Position numbers and translations under genes: made by a program. From the NCBI RefSeq assembly GCF_008801835.1, contig NZ_VZOW01000025.1:1-64000 (forward strand): a DNA stretch of 64,000 nt, given 5' to 3'. This DNA comes from Cupriavidus pauculus (lineage in GTDB: Bacteria > Pseudomonadota > Gammaproteobacteria > Burkholderiales > Burkholderiaceae). Every line of letters begins with the position of its first letter. Position 1 is the first letter of the stretch. Below, one piece after another: positions 26,603 through 35,053 of this stretch. A model generated the notes under the pieces. That model was not told the DNA's origin. It searched no databases and saw only the letters and a program-made list of their open reading frames with translations.

Positions 26603-26689
26603 GGTGGATGAGAGCTCGTTCGTCGTACGCTTGGCGGCACCTCGGTAGGGGTACGACAGCGCCAAGGGGGGCTAACCCGGGGACGCGGA

Positions 26690-28141
26690 TTAATCGTTCG
26701 GAGCGTCTCGAAGCTGTCGCATGGGGCGTCCATGGCTGTAATAGTCAAAGTAATGGTCCCCGCCCGCCAAGGCCAAGATGATCCGATGCAGCAATACTGT
26801 GAGGAGCTTGTTTTCTCGAATCAGACGAATTGGGTCTTGCGAAGAGGTGCCCGCCCCGTGTGCGGCTCTGTTCCGGTTGCGCCAGGCCGACTTCTCCAGT
26901 TCAGTCGTCTGCAGATCGAGGCCGGAGAGAAAGCGCTCCATTAGTACATTCTGTGGTGCGGTATTTAGCCCATTGATCTTCCGATCCAGCAATTCCTTAA
27001 TCTCCTCCGGAAGATTCGCTTCCTGGATGCAGGCACTCAGATTCTCTCGCAGTTGTTGCCAATCCTTGTTGTTTGTCACGAGACGCGAATCCAACTTGGT
27101 CGTGGCACGACCGTACCACGACTTTTGCAAGCCCTCAATCGTTGCGCCCAGATGCGCGGCTGCCATATGCACGGGCGCAGCTAGAGAATGCCAATAATTC
27201 CAGAAGACGGTACGCAGGTGATAGGCGTCGTATAGATTCAACAGCGTGGCGAGCTGCTTAGTTAGTCTTTCCTCTGTCAGTTCGGGAATGAACTTCAATC
27301 CGAGTGGAGCGGGCAGCCATCCTTGTAGTCGATCCGCTTCCTTGACAAGGGCATGCCCACTACTCGCGCTGAAGGCCACGGGTCGCCAAGCGTCATCGAA
27401 GGAAGTCCATCCTAAATAGATGAGGTAGCTACCGAGACAGAACGACAGACGGTCCCGAATCTTCCGCCGAAGTTCGTCATCCGGTGCTCCGATATACAGG
27501 ATGTAGCCTGGTCTGCGTATGAAATTCGGCTGCGCTCTTGACGTACCTATGACTATGTCGAGGCCGTGAATGCGCAGGTGAACGCATGAGCGTGCGCTAC
27601 TGCCGGTCTCGTCTGCAGCGGTTTGAATGATGTCTCCGCGCTTGCCTTGCAGCACGCGTGTTGTGCTGGTGACTTCGTTAAAGGTATCGAGATCCGGCCA
27701 TCCTGCGTTCTTCGGCATGTTCTCGTACCATTCGATCAAATACTTCGCCGGCTTCTTGTTCAAACTTTCCCAGCGGAGTTGATGGCATTGGGATTCTTCC
27801 CTTGTCTCTCCGTTGCGATCTCTGTCCCATTTTCGGCTGTGCTGCAGTGGTATGACGCCGCTAGCGATGGCCACTGCTCCACTGTACCCTTCAATTCGGA
27901 CCTCGTCCTCCGCTTCATAGACGGTGCCTGCGGCTCTTTCCTCGTGTACAGACGCACTGTTTCCGGCAGAGACAGTTTCGAAGACGAGTCGTAATTCATC
28001 ATCTCTACGAAACGAGAAATGAGCCACAGGTCCATGCAAGGGACCATGGTCTACAACCCCATAGGTACCGTTGTTGAGGATAGCTTCACAGCATTCCCAG
28101 TCGAAACAAGTCCCACGGGAATTTTGGTCTATTTTTGGCAT
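26690..28141 (-). CDS. HEPN-motif protein, ApeA-like architecture (putative defence ribonuclease)
   Basis: 483 aa from ATG 28141 (AGGAAG just upstream; ATG 28159 is an alternative). Counted from 28159, the C-terminal region contains WRNRNRAAHG, with R429 and H434 forming the RxxxxH motif that defines HEPN ribonucleases. The long N-terminal region has a beta-rich section (to about 150) and a middle alpha/beta section. Large N-domain plus C-terminal HEPN is the layout of ApeA-type abortive-infection proteins, but the N-domain is not recognisably ApeA. It lies between an Mrr-like nuclease and a hypothetical gene on the same strand, consistent with a small defence operon. Function is inferred. 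Confidence 0.6.
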   Translation of the reverse strand: MPKIDQNSRGTCFDWECCEAILNNGTYGVVDHGPLHGPVAHFSFRRDDELRLVFETVSAGNSASVHEERAAGTVYEAEDEVRIEGYSGAVAIASGVIPLQHSRKWDRDRNGETREESQCHQLRWESLNKKPAKYLIEWYENMPKNAGWPDLDTFNEVTSTTRVLQGKRGDIIQTAADETGSSARSCVHLRIHGLDIVIGTSRAQPNFIRRPGYILYIGAPDDELRRKIRDRLSFCLGSYLIYLGWTSFDDAWRPVAFSASSGHALVKEADRLQGWLPAPLGLKFIPELTEERLTKQLATLLNLYDAYHLRTVFWNYWHSLAAPVHMAAAHLGATIEGLQKSWYGRATTKLDSRLVTNNKDWQQLRENLSACIQEANLPEEIKELLDRKINGLNTAPQNVLMERFLSGLDLQTTELEKSAWRNRNRAAHGAGTSSQDPIRLIRENKLLTVLLHRIILALAGGDHYFDYYSHGRPMRQLRDAPND

Positions 28142-28272
28142 TGTCTTCCTGTAGGTCATTTACTTCGCAACCAAACTGGTGGCTGCGTGGGTGGTGCCGG
28201 GGAAACCCAGAAGCAGTGAACCAACATCTGCCCAGTTCGTCAGCGGCAATGCCGCGGGCCAGCGGATAGCTT

Positions 28273-29196
28273 CTACTTTACGACGCGTGCCAGCACAAGG
28301 GTTTCGCCGGTTTCCTGTACGCGATGTAGTTCGAGCGAGATCTGTCTACCTTCCGCCTCCATCGGGGAAAAAGACACGATCTCCGATATAGGAAGCTCGG
28401 CCCCGAGACGCGAGTAGGTGGAGACCTCATGAACGGGCAATGATGTAGCTTCGATGCGGACGGTTCCTATGAATTCGATCCTGGCTATCTGAATAGGGCC
28501 GAGGTTGGTGTCGATGACGTAGCGATCGTCTTCGGGATATTCGGCATTCAATTGCGTTCTTCTTGGCCCGGCGCCAGGCGCAAGTCCTTCATGCAACGAT
28601 TCGATAGAGGATGCGACGTGCACGAATGCATTTGCCGGGGTCGTACTTACGCCATGTCGAACCGAGCGCAGGAAGGCAGTCGCGCCATTTGCTTGGTTCA
28701 TCGATTCCCCGAGTGCGGCCAATGTTTCCGCGGTTTGGCCAGGCGCAGGATGCAATATCGCGGACTTCAGATCGTAGGATCTTGTAATCTGAGTAATGGC
28801 CTTCATCGACAGCCATGATTCGACATCATCGACTTGCTTGCGTGCCAGGACGCGCAGTTCGATTCCATGACCTTCAGCGAGTGCCACGGCCGCAGGGGCG
28901 AAACCCGTTGTTGAGACCGCCGTCACCTTGCCGAAGTTGAAGCGGGTTCGACGACCAATTAGCTGTTCTATCCACGCAGAGGGTGCAGGCCCATGGCTGG
29001 GGCGGTCTCGACACTCTAGCAGCCATGTCATTTCGGTACTGCCGAAGCGGCCCGAGACGAAAATGTCGAACTCGGCGACAGGGCTCCCGTCGCTGTCGAA
29101 GATTTTCTTGCTTTGCTCGATTGTAAAACCCTCGCCCATGAAGTATTCCTCGATCGTCTTAACAAGACTTTCCAGGCGCTTTCCGTCAGATGGCAT
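28273..29196 (-). CDS. Mrr-like restriction-endonuclease-fold protein
   Basis: 307 aa from ATG 29196 (ATG 29247 is an alternative). Residues 22-100 show the PD-(D/E)xK layout of the Mrr catalytic domain: AEFDIF with D44, LLECRDRP with E61 and R63 where Lys is usual, then ATTGFxxxA-type strand (AVSTTGFAPAAVALAEGHGI). The ExR in place of ExK may weaken or alter catalysis. The C-terminal 200 residues are unassigned. The HEPN-like gene starts about 130 bp downstream in the same direction. Likely role: DNA cleavage in defence or mobile-element control; not demonstrated. Confidence 0.65.
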   Translation of the reverse strand: MPSDGKRLESLVKTIEEYFMGEGFTIEQSKKIFDSDGSPVAEFDIFVSGRFGSTEMTWLLECRDRPSHGPAPSAWIEQLIGRRTRFNFGKVTAVSTTGFAPAAVALAEGHGIELRVLARKQVDDVESWLSMKAITQITRSYDLKSAILHPAPGQTAETLAALGESMNQANGATAFLRSVRHGVSTTPANAFVHVASSIESLHEGLAPGAGPRRTQLNAEYPEDDRYVIDTNLGPIQIARIEFIGTVRIEATSLPVHEVSTYSRLGAELPISEIVSFSPMEAEGRQISLELHRVQETGETLVLARVVK

Positions 29197-29925
29197 GATC
29201 GGCCCTTTGAGGATGTCGTTGGTACCTGCACGATTAACGGACGTCATTAAGCTACTGGTTCGTTTCCCCTGCGTCTGGGTCAATATATCGGTGCGTAACG
29301 GCGTGCAACTGCATAAGGATAACAAGCTACACGCCCATGGCGTCGTCAGGAATTACGGCGCGCTCCATGCTGCGAGAGTCATACGCAGGCGCATCTTCGC
29401 AACAAAGTAGGAGGGTATGGTCCGCAGCGGTCGCGGCAGCGGCAGCCAAGCTTAGGTTTAGCCCCGTAGTGACGGGGCTGACTCATAGAACGTGCGCGGT
29501 GACGTCCATATGGGAGCCGTGGTCGCATGGCCCGTCAGTCGAGTCGGTGCAGGCGATGAGGGCGTTGCGTTGGCACGTGGTGAAGAGTCGAGATCACCGC
29601 GCCACGCGCGGCGGCAGACCACTGGGTAGCGCCTATTTATGTTAGTCCCCGGCTCACTTGCGGCGAGTAGAGCGCCGGAGGTCTGGCACAAAAGGCTGGT
29701 GGTCATCTCGGATATTTTCCTCAGACTTTGTTGTCGGCTAGCTGAGTATCGCATTCCAGTACCATTAGTGTGTGCATGGATTCGACCCGGCGATAACCCG
29801 TTGTATGGAATGAACTTTTTCCCTTCTCCATTTTTCTTGTGTGGGTTTCTCAGTCTTTATTGTTTGGGTACATTCGGACGACGCGGCACGACTGGATGCG
29901 GCGGCACTGGATCGGACGTACCATC
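29197..29925. other. Divergent intergenic region in the island
   Basis: About 730 bp between divergent genes. A hairpin AGCCCCGT (29460-29467) / ACGGGGCT (29472-29479) with a 4-nt loop is present but has no T tract. The overlapping open frames show no recognisable protein features. Confidence 0.4.
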
Positions 29926-30726
29926 ATGTCCGGCTACATTAAGATCCAGCCAGACACCTACCATCCTGCGATGCTTGGGCAGCTGCGGCGATTCATGCTG
30001 CAGTTGGATTTCGACGAAGAGCAGCGCGCAACCGCCGCCGGCGAAGCGCCAAAGTTCCGGTTGCTGCCACTCGACCTGATGATCGCAGTTGACGCCATGC
30101 AGTCCCTGAATGGTGTGGCAAGGCCGTTCGCGGCGTGGGCCGACCTGCGGAATATACGGACTCGCGGCGTTCGGTACGACATCCCAGATGTGCCGGAGGT
30201 CGCGCAGACACCGATTCCTGCGGCGCGTTTTCTGCACGTCGGTGACGACTGGGACGATTCAGCGCCTGATTCGGGGGGGACTGGCCTGCGTGACCCCATG
30301 CGGGAAGCGCTAACAGAAGGAAGCTCTTGTGCTTCGGAAATCGTCACGACGGATGACGGCCGCGCCATTCTGGACCTTCCGACAGCGCAGCGGTTTGATG
30401 TTGACCCGGAATCCGCAGCTTTCATCGCGGACTTCGAGGTCGATCGTCTGCTGTCGATGCACGACGCTGGTAATGGGCCCGGATCGATTACTGCGGGATA
30501 CCGTTGGTATGTGCACTACGGTTGTTTGACGCTGTCGCATTCGCAAATGGCAGAGCACGATGAGATAGCGAGACGAACGGCTTTCAAGGACCGGCTCGGT
30601 CTTACTGATAGCTATGATGTTCGGGACGTACTCGCCAGATCTGTGCCAGTGGAAGATCTATCGCCCCAGGCGCGAGAAGCTTGGGGCGTCCACGGGATCC
30701 ACCAGGCCCAGCTCACTCTCTGCTAG
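29926..30726 (+). CDS. Hypothetical acidic 266-aa protein
   Basis: Starts MSGYIKIQPDTYHPAMLGQL (ATG 29926); rich in Asp/Glu with several DD clusters (VGDDWDDSAPD, VTTDDGRAILD, VDPESAAFIADFEVD). No membrane segment or signal peptide and no recognised family. It is followed 8 bp later by a strong intrinsic terminator, which supports real expression as a single-gene unit. Lies within the island of unassigned genes. Confidence 0.6.
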   Translation: MSGYIKIQPDTYHPAMLGQLRRFMLQLDFDEEQRATAAGEAPKFRLLPLDLMIAVDAMQSLNGVARPFAAWADLRNIRTRGVRYDIPDVPEVAQTPIPAARFLHVGDDWDDSAPDSGGTGLRDPMREALTEGSSCASEIVTTDDGRAILDLPTAQRFDVDPESAAFIADFEVDRLLSMHDAGNGPGSITAGYRWYVHYGCLTLSHSQMAEHDEIARRTAFKDRLGLTDSYDVRDVLARSVPVEDLSPQAREAWGVHGIHQAQLTLC

Positions 30727-30734
30727 CCCTTTAC

Positions 30735-30776
30735 AAAGCCCCGGCGTCGCGAGACGACCGGGGCTTTCTTATTTCG
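30735..30776 (+). terminator. Strong Rho-independent terminator
   Basis: AAAGCCCCGG (30735-30744) pairs with CCGGGGCTTT (30758-30767); inside it CGTC/GACG extends the stem with a GCGA tetraloop and one bulged A. A T-rich tail (TTATTT) follows. It serves the gene ending at 30726. Confidence 0.85.
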
Positions 30777-30896
30777 GATTGTGGGATTCCGAAGCATAAA
30801 TCTTGAAAGCTCGGATAAAACATACCTCTTTTTACGGAAATCTAGAGGCGAGAATGGGAAATAATACGCGAACCTTACTTGGAAGGACCGAAAGCT

Positions 30897-31202
30897 ATGC
30901 TCGATGCATTGATGTTCGCGGCTGCCGCTCTGGGTGCTGCGCAAACCGGAGGCGCGGTTCTTGCCTTTGTTGTGGCCGCATATGCGCACATCCCGGTGGT
31001 GGGTGGGCTCGTACAGGGGTACGTCGAATATATTGGACCTCTGGGTGCTTCAAGAACAGAAAATGTCCTCGCCGGCCTAGTCGCTTTCCAACTTATCGTA
31101 CTTCCCGGTAGTGCCATCTACGGCCTGCGTCTTATTTGCAAGGCTGTGCGCCTTTTGTGGACCGACTTTGCCAGCCAGAGACGACCTGCGACCCGCAGTT
31201 AA
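30897..31202 (+). CDS. Small membrane protein, unrecognised
   Basis: 101 aa from ATG 30897 with GGAAGGA about 9-10 nt upstream. Two to three hydrophobic segments (ALMFAAAALGAAQTGGAVLA, then AVLAFVVAAYAHIP and LAGLVAFQLIVLPGSAIYGL) and a basic C-terminus (SQRRPATRS), so it is an inner-membrane protein with the tail in the cytoplasm. No family recognised. Confidence 0.55.
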   Translation: MLDALMFAAAALGAAQTGGAVLAFVVAAYAHIPVVGGLVQGYVEYIGPLGASRTENVLAGLVAFQLIVLPGSAIYGLRLICKAVRLLWTDFASQRRPATRS

Positions 31203-31530
31203 GGGGGGAACGGGCCGATCGAGCTAACGGCGGAACAGACTTCAGCGGTTGCGACCGCCCGGCTGGAGTGCTGACTTCGTTGCTGCATCCATTCCAGTTA
31301 CCGCTACATCTGGTCACGACATGGCGGGGTCAGCCGGGGCGCAAGGACGATCCGCTGCATGAGACGATGGGTGAAATCACGCACGAGCTACTGGCGCTGA
31401 TCGGCTTCGTCTCGGAGACAATTCCCGACTCCGCCGACGCGTGGCGAGGGGTATGCGCTGGGAACGGACCCGCGCGCGCCATCGGGTGGCGGAGATCGGA
31501 AAGAATATGGGAATCCTCACTTGGATCTAG

Positions 31531-31818
31531 ATGATGAGCGACAGCACAACTATCGTCCCGACTGCAAATAATTCTGTGCAACACGCCCGCTACGAAAGTT
31601 TTCGCCTCACTGAGCACGAGACTTCCGCAATACTTCGCGTGGGCCATCCAGCTGGAACCCTCTCGGTCAATCAAGCGGCTGTGGGCGACGCATTGAGGCG
31701 CATCCCTACCGCGATCTTCACTGCGACGACGGATATCAGTTCGATACGCGCCGTACGCGGCAAGACAAGCGATGCGGTTCGTCGGAACGCGAACTCGAAG
31801 ATCTACCTGAAGCCGTGA
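31531..31818 (+). CDS. Hypothetical 95-aa protein, doubtful
   Basis: A Thr/Ser/Ala-rich soluble frame (HARYESFRLTEHETSAILRV is its most protein-like stretch). The start has only a weak GGAT upstream and a longer antisense frame overlaps it. No family recognised; kept because it is on the same strand as its neighbours. Confidence 0.35.
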   Translation: MMSDSTTIVPTANNSVQHARYESFRLTEHETSAILRVGHPAGTLSVNQAAVGDALRRIPTAIFTATTDISSIRAVRGKTSDAVRRNANSKIYLKP

Positions 31819-31825
31819 CGCGGGA

Positions 31826-32554
31826 TTGGGAACCTGGCCCCCGTCATCCGTTGACGATTTGAGGAACAAAGCACTCGTGGTTAGATTCCTTCTTCGCCTC
31901 GCACGAGGTGACGCATTCTTTTGCGCCGATTCACAACTGTTCTCCCCGGCACGCCGTCGGGCAAAAGATCGTCAAAGAGCGAAACGGACACTCGCTAAGA
32001 ATCTCTCGCATCTCGAGCCAGTTCGAGTAGGAAAAGCAGAGTCCGTCGCGGTGTGCCCCGACTGGATCGGAATGCCTAAGATCGCCACATGCGGTCCATG
32101 GAGCGTTTGCCTTTCGAGACACGTCGCGGTTTCGATCGGTAGCGACTTACGCGTGGTCGGCAACCGGGTCCGTGTAGATGGGACATGGCACTACACACAA
32201 TGGCGAGTGTCTCGCCAACGGGTGTGGGTCAATGCGGGACTCGCTTTTGCCAAGATGTTGCTCTTGGCCGGTGCAATGTGGACGGGGTGGAAGTTCTCTA
32301 TAGCCCTACTCGGAGTCTTGTTTGCCCCCTTTTTGAGGGAGACTCAAGACTGGCCGTCCGTCCTGGCGTATGGTGCCGCTGCCCTGTGCCTTATGAGCGC
32401 GGAACGAGTCCTTGCTCGCATTCCTAAGGGATTGCCGAGAGTATGGATGACATCCAAATCGGCTCGCGCACCGGCGATGGAGCATGGCGATGGCGGCCAG
32501 AGACAGGCGAAATTCCCTGAGCCAGATGTCTGCTTTCCGACGCGAAATGGCTGA
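31826..32554 (+). CDS. Hypothetical protein with C-terminal membrane helices, doubtful
   Basis: 242-aa open frame. The first 90 residues are Arg/Ala-rich and unconvincing; from about residue 85 (PKIATCGPWSVCLSRHVAVS) the sequence becomes protein-like, with two hydrophobic segments (AFAKMLLLAGAMWTGWKFSI; SVLAYGAAALCLMSAERVL). The true start may be internal. It precedes the EexN-like gene. No family recognised. Confidence 0.35.
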   Translation: MGTWPPSSVDDLRNKALVVRFLLRLARGDAFFCADSQLFSPARRRAKDRQRAKRTLAKNLSHLEPVRVGKAESVAVCPDWIGMPKIATCGPWSVCLSRHVAVSIGSDLRVVGNRVRVDGTWHYTQWRVSRQRVWVNAGLAFAKMLLLAGAMWTGWKFSIALLGVLFAPFLRETQDWPSVLAYGAAALCLMSAERVLARIPKGLPRVWMTSKSARAPAMEHGDGGQRQAKFPEPDVCFPTRNG

Positions 32555-32576
32555 AGCCGCGACAGAGGAAACGCCT

Positions 32577-32855
32577 ATGGCAACGCCCAAGATCAAGAAG
32601 GTGTTCTACCTGCCGCCTGACTATGGCTTCTTTCCGATGCTCGTCGGATTGGGCGTGGTTGCAGTGGTTGTTCTGTTCTGGCCTCAAGAGCCGCATACGG
32701 CGAAATGGTATGCGGAGCATCTCGACGCCGCGCGGGTAGCTCAGACGCAGTGTGCACGCCTAGCGAGTGCTGGCACGCAGCTCTCCGAAAGGATGAAAAC
32801 AGAGTGCGAAAGCGTTGGCAATGCACTGCACGTAATCAATCAACGCGTGCCGTAA
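32577..32855 (+). CDS. EexN-like small membrane-anchored protein
   Basis: 92 aa from ATG 32577, with AGAGGA 8 nt upstream. One N-terminal membrane helix (FFPMLVGLGVVAVVVLFW) is followed by TAKWYAEHLDAARVAQTQCA and MKTECESVGNAL, matching the WY-x2-H...C...C-x3-NA pattern of EexN-type entry-exclusion proteins of conjugative plasmids. EexN is usually a lipoprotein, whereas this one has a membrane anchor without a lipobox. If correct it is a relic of a conjugative element. Confidence is limited by the short motif. Confidence 0.45.
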   Translation: MATPKIKKVFYLPPDYGFFPMLVGLGVVAVVVLFWPQEPHTAKWYAEHLDAARVAQTQCARLASAGTQLSERMKTECESVGNALHVINQRVP

Positions 32856-32907
32856 CGAGGCTCACAGGTGTTTAGCTCCACCACTCTTGACACACGGAGA
32901 AGGAACA

Positions 32908-33285
32908 ATGTTTTTCTGGAACAGAAGAGTTGTCGCGGAAGTACGCAGAATCCTGGGCTGGTCTGGCGGAGGAGTGCACAAGCGAATCGACGAGAATCGA
33001 GAGCTACTTGAGCTGCTGCGGGATAAGGCCCCTGAGTTTGTCCAAGAGCACCCTTGGATCGTCAACTGGTTACAGTCTCAAGACGAATTTTTGTCGGAAC
33101 TTGCTTCGGCTGTGCCAATCATGGAGGGGCGCTTCCTGGCTCAGACTCGCAATCCAGTAGGAGTGTTCCCGCGCCCCTGGCCAGCTGAGATTTTTGCTGG
33201 CCACGCGTACACCGTCGACCCGGCACAGGATGGAATGAGCCGTGTTGGGTTGGCTCCCGCGCAGGAGCCGAGCACTCGCCGTTGA
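32908..33285 (+). CDS. Hypothetical 125-aa soluble protein
   Basis: Starts MFFWNRRVVAEVRRILGWSG with GGAGAAGGA directly upstream, one of the best ribosome sites in the island. The sequence has an alpha-helical acidic middle (RIDENRELLELLRDKAPEFV) and a Pro-rich end. No recognised family. It follows the EexN-like gene by about 50 bp and ends before the terminator at 33306, so it probably closes that transcript. Confidence 0.6.
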   Translation: MFFWNRRVVAEVRRILGWSGGGVHKRIDENRELLELLRDKAPEFVQEHPWIVNWLQSQDEFLSELASAVPIMEGRFLAQTRNPVGVFPRPWPAEIFAGHAYTVDPAQDGMSRVGLAPAQEPSTRR

Positions 33286-33305
33286 GTCGGCGGTCAGAGT
33301 AAACG

Positions 33306-33345
33306 AAAGGCCCGACTGATGCGAGTCGGGCCTTTGTCGTTTTTG
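33306..33345. terminator. Bidirectional Rho-independent terminator
   Basis: AAAGGCCCGACT (33306-33317) pairs perfectly with AGTCGGGCCTTT (33324-33335) over a 6-nt loop; TTTTTG follows on the plus strand. It sits between the convergent hypothetical gene and the HU gene and can end both transcripts. Confidence 0.85.
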
Positions 33346-33358
33346 AGGATGCGTCGAA

Positions 33359-33781
33359 TTACAGCGCCGCGTCCTTCAACTTCTTCAGCGGACGAACCTT
33401 CACCTTAACGGAAGCCGGCTTGGCCGCGAACCATTGGTCCTGGCCGGTGAACGGATTTTTGCCGAAACGCTTCTTGGTCGCCGGCACTTGAATGGCCGAC
33501 ACCTTGAACAGGCCGGGGAATGTGAATTCGCCCGCGCCCTTCTTGTGGATGGCGCTGGTGATCGTGTTCTCGAGGTGGGCAAGCACGGTCTGCACCGTCT
33601 TCTTGTCCAATTCGGTCTGCGTAACCAGGTGCGCAAGGAGGCTGGACTTGTTGAACGTGTCCTTCAGCGGCTTTGCCACGGGTGCAGCAGCTGCTTTCTT
33701 CGCTGCGGGTGCAGCCTTCTTCGCCGGCGCTGCCGGTTTCTTTGCCGCAGTCTTCGGGGCGGCCGTCTTCTTCGTTGCCAT
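33359..33781 (-). CDS. HU-family histone-like DNA-binding protein with Lys/Ala/Pro N-terminal tail
   Basis: 140 aa. Residues 1-40 are a histone-H1-like tail (ATKKTAAPKTAAKKPAAPAK and similar); residues from about 42 form an HU fold (FNKSSLLAHLVTQTELDKK) with the DNA-binding arm FGKNPFTGQDQWFAAK. Start ATG 33781 follows AGGAGC. HU proteins bend and compact DNA; the extended form is typical of Burkholderia/Ralstonia. Its stop is separated from the bidirectional terminator by about 23 bp. Such HU copies on islands can silence or organise foreign DNA (inference). Confidence 0.9.
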   Translation of the reverse strand: MATKKTAAPKTAAKKPAAPAKKAAPAAKKAAAAPVAKPLKDTFNKSSLLAHLVTQTELDKKTVQTVLAHLENTITSAIHKKGAGEFTFPGLFKVSAIQVPATKKRFGKNPFTGQDQWFAAKPASVKVKVRPLKKLKDAAL

Positions 33782-33866
33782 GGAGCTCCTGTTTCGAGAA
33801 TGCCGGCACCGTGCCGGATCGGCAGAGCTTAGCGAAGATGACAGGCACTTTGCAACGGGGAAATCG

Positions 33867-34958
33867 CTAGTCGGGCGCCTTTCCCACAGCCTCATAGCGC
33901 TTACGTTTGTGCTGATTCTTCGCGACGATGGTATTGAGGATCGCGCAGGATGGGCACCAGTGACCGGCCTTCACTCCAGAGGGCGTCGCGTCCCAGACGT
34001 GGCCACGATGACATTCCCACTTGAGTTTGGCTTTTCCGTGGCGGTAAGTGTCTGACAAGCAAATGCCGCCGCGCTCCCGCGCCAAGGCGTGCATGGCCTC
34101 GATGCCCAGCTTTTGCCCCTCGTTGCGGCAGATCCTGCACCAGCCGCCCTGGAGGACGTTGTTACCGAGCGCTTCCCATTCGTGGCCAGCCGCGCATCGG
34201 AAACGGTAGAAAGCGCTGGTTCCATGGTAAGCGGTACTTAAACACCGGCCTCCGCGCTCGTTGGCCGTGCCCTGTATGCGCGCCAGGCCGTCTGCATCGG
34301 TCCGTTGTGCTCCTAATCTGGTATCGGTGCACGTCCGGCACCAGTTGCCTTGTTTTAGAACCTTGTAGCCCATCGCTTCCCAACGGTGGCCAGCCGCGCA
34401 TTCAAATGGGTAATGGTCGCGGCCAGTCTTCCAGGCGGCCGCGAGGCACTTGCCCCCATGCTCGGCCGCTTTGGCGTGCAGGTCGGCCAAGCCGTATTTT
34501 GAGGCTTGCCGGTGCGGCCGAGGCTCGGTTGGCTTGCCGGCGCAACGGGGACACCAGTAGCCCGCCAACACGCTCCGCCCTTCTGGATTCCATTCATGCC
34601 CATGCTTGCAGCGAATTCTATGGAGCGCCGCGCCACCAAGAAATCCACCGTCGGTCAGGCACTGTCCGCCGCGATCCGCCACGAGCTTGTCGAACTTCGC
34701 TGCAATGCTCGCGCGGCTGCATTCAGGGCAACCGGGCGCCTTGTACAGGACGCCGTAGGCGCGGCGCTCGAAGCGATGCCCATTGGCGCATTCAAGGAGA
34801 ATCTTGGCGCTAACGCCTTGCCATACCGTCGCGTGGCAGGCGAGGCCTTGTAGCGTGGCGGCGGCCTGTAGGCGGGCAAGGGCCATCGTCGCGCGGCGCG
34901 ACGGTGGGGAGTTGGCTTGTTTCACGTTATCTGGAAGGGGATCTTGCGTCCCTGTCAT
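33867..34958 (-). CDS. Five-repeat zinc-ribbon protein
   Basis: 363 aa built from five tandem units of about 55-60 residues, starting near residues 30, 83, 155, 225 and 290. Four share AxxRGGxCLS-like openings, and all share C-x2-GH-x(13-15)-C-x2-C (for example CAAGHRWEAMG ... WCRTC), a treble-clef-type Zn site resembling the CxxGHxW zinc-ribbon repeats seen beside endonuclease-like genes. The ends of some units have CP-x-C. It probably binds nucleic acid; no catalytic domain is visible. It shares its strand with the HU gene (33359-33781) and the CoiA-like gene (35054-35851). Confidence 0.65.
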   Translation of the reverse strand: MTGTQDPLPDNVKQANSPPSRRATMALARLQAAATLQGLACHATVWQGVSAKILLECANGHRFERRAYGVLYKAPGCPECSRASIAAKFDKLVADRGGQCLTDGGFLGGAALHRIRCKHGHEWNPEGRSVLAGYWCPRCAGKPTEPRPHRQASKYGLADLHAKAAEHGGKCLAAAWKTGRDHYPFECAAGHRWEAMGYKVLKQGNWCRTCTDTRLGAQRTDADGLARIQGTANERGGRCLSTAYHGTSAFYRFRCAAGHEWEALGNNVLQGGWCRICRNEGQKLGIEAMHALARERGGICLSDTYRHGKAKLKWECHRGHVWDATPSGVKAGHWCPSCAILNTIVAKNQHKRKRYEAVGKAPD

Positions 34959-35053
34959 GGTTCCGACTGCGCGAAGCCTATCATCCCATGTGACATTACT
35001 GGGCGCGGATTATCCGCCGGTCCACCACCTTCCACGCCGCGTTGCGCCTCCTT

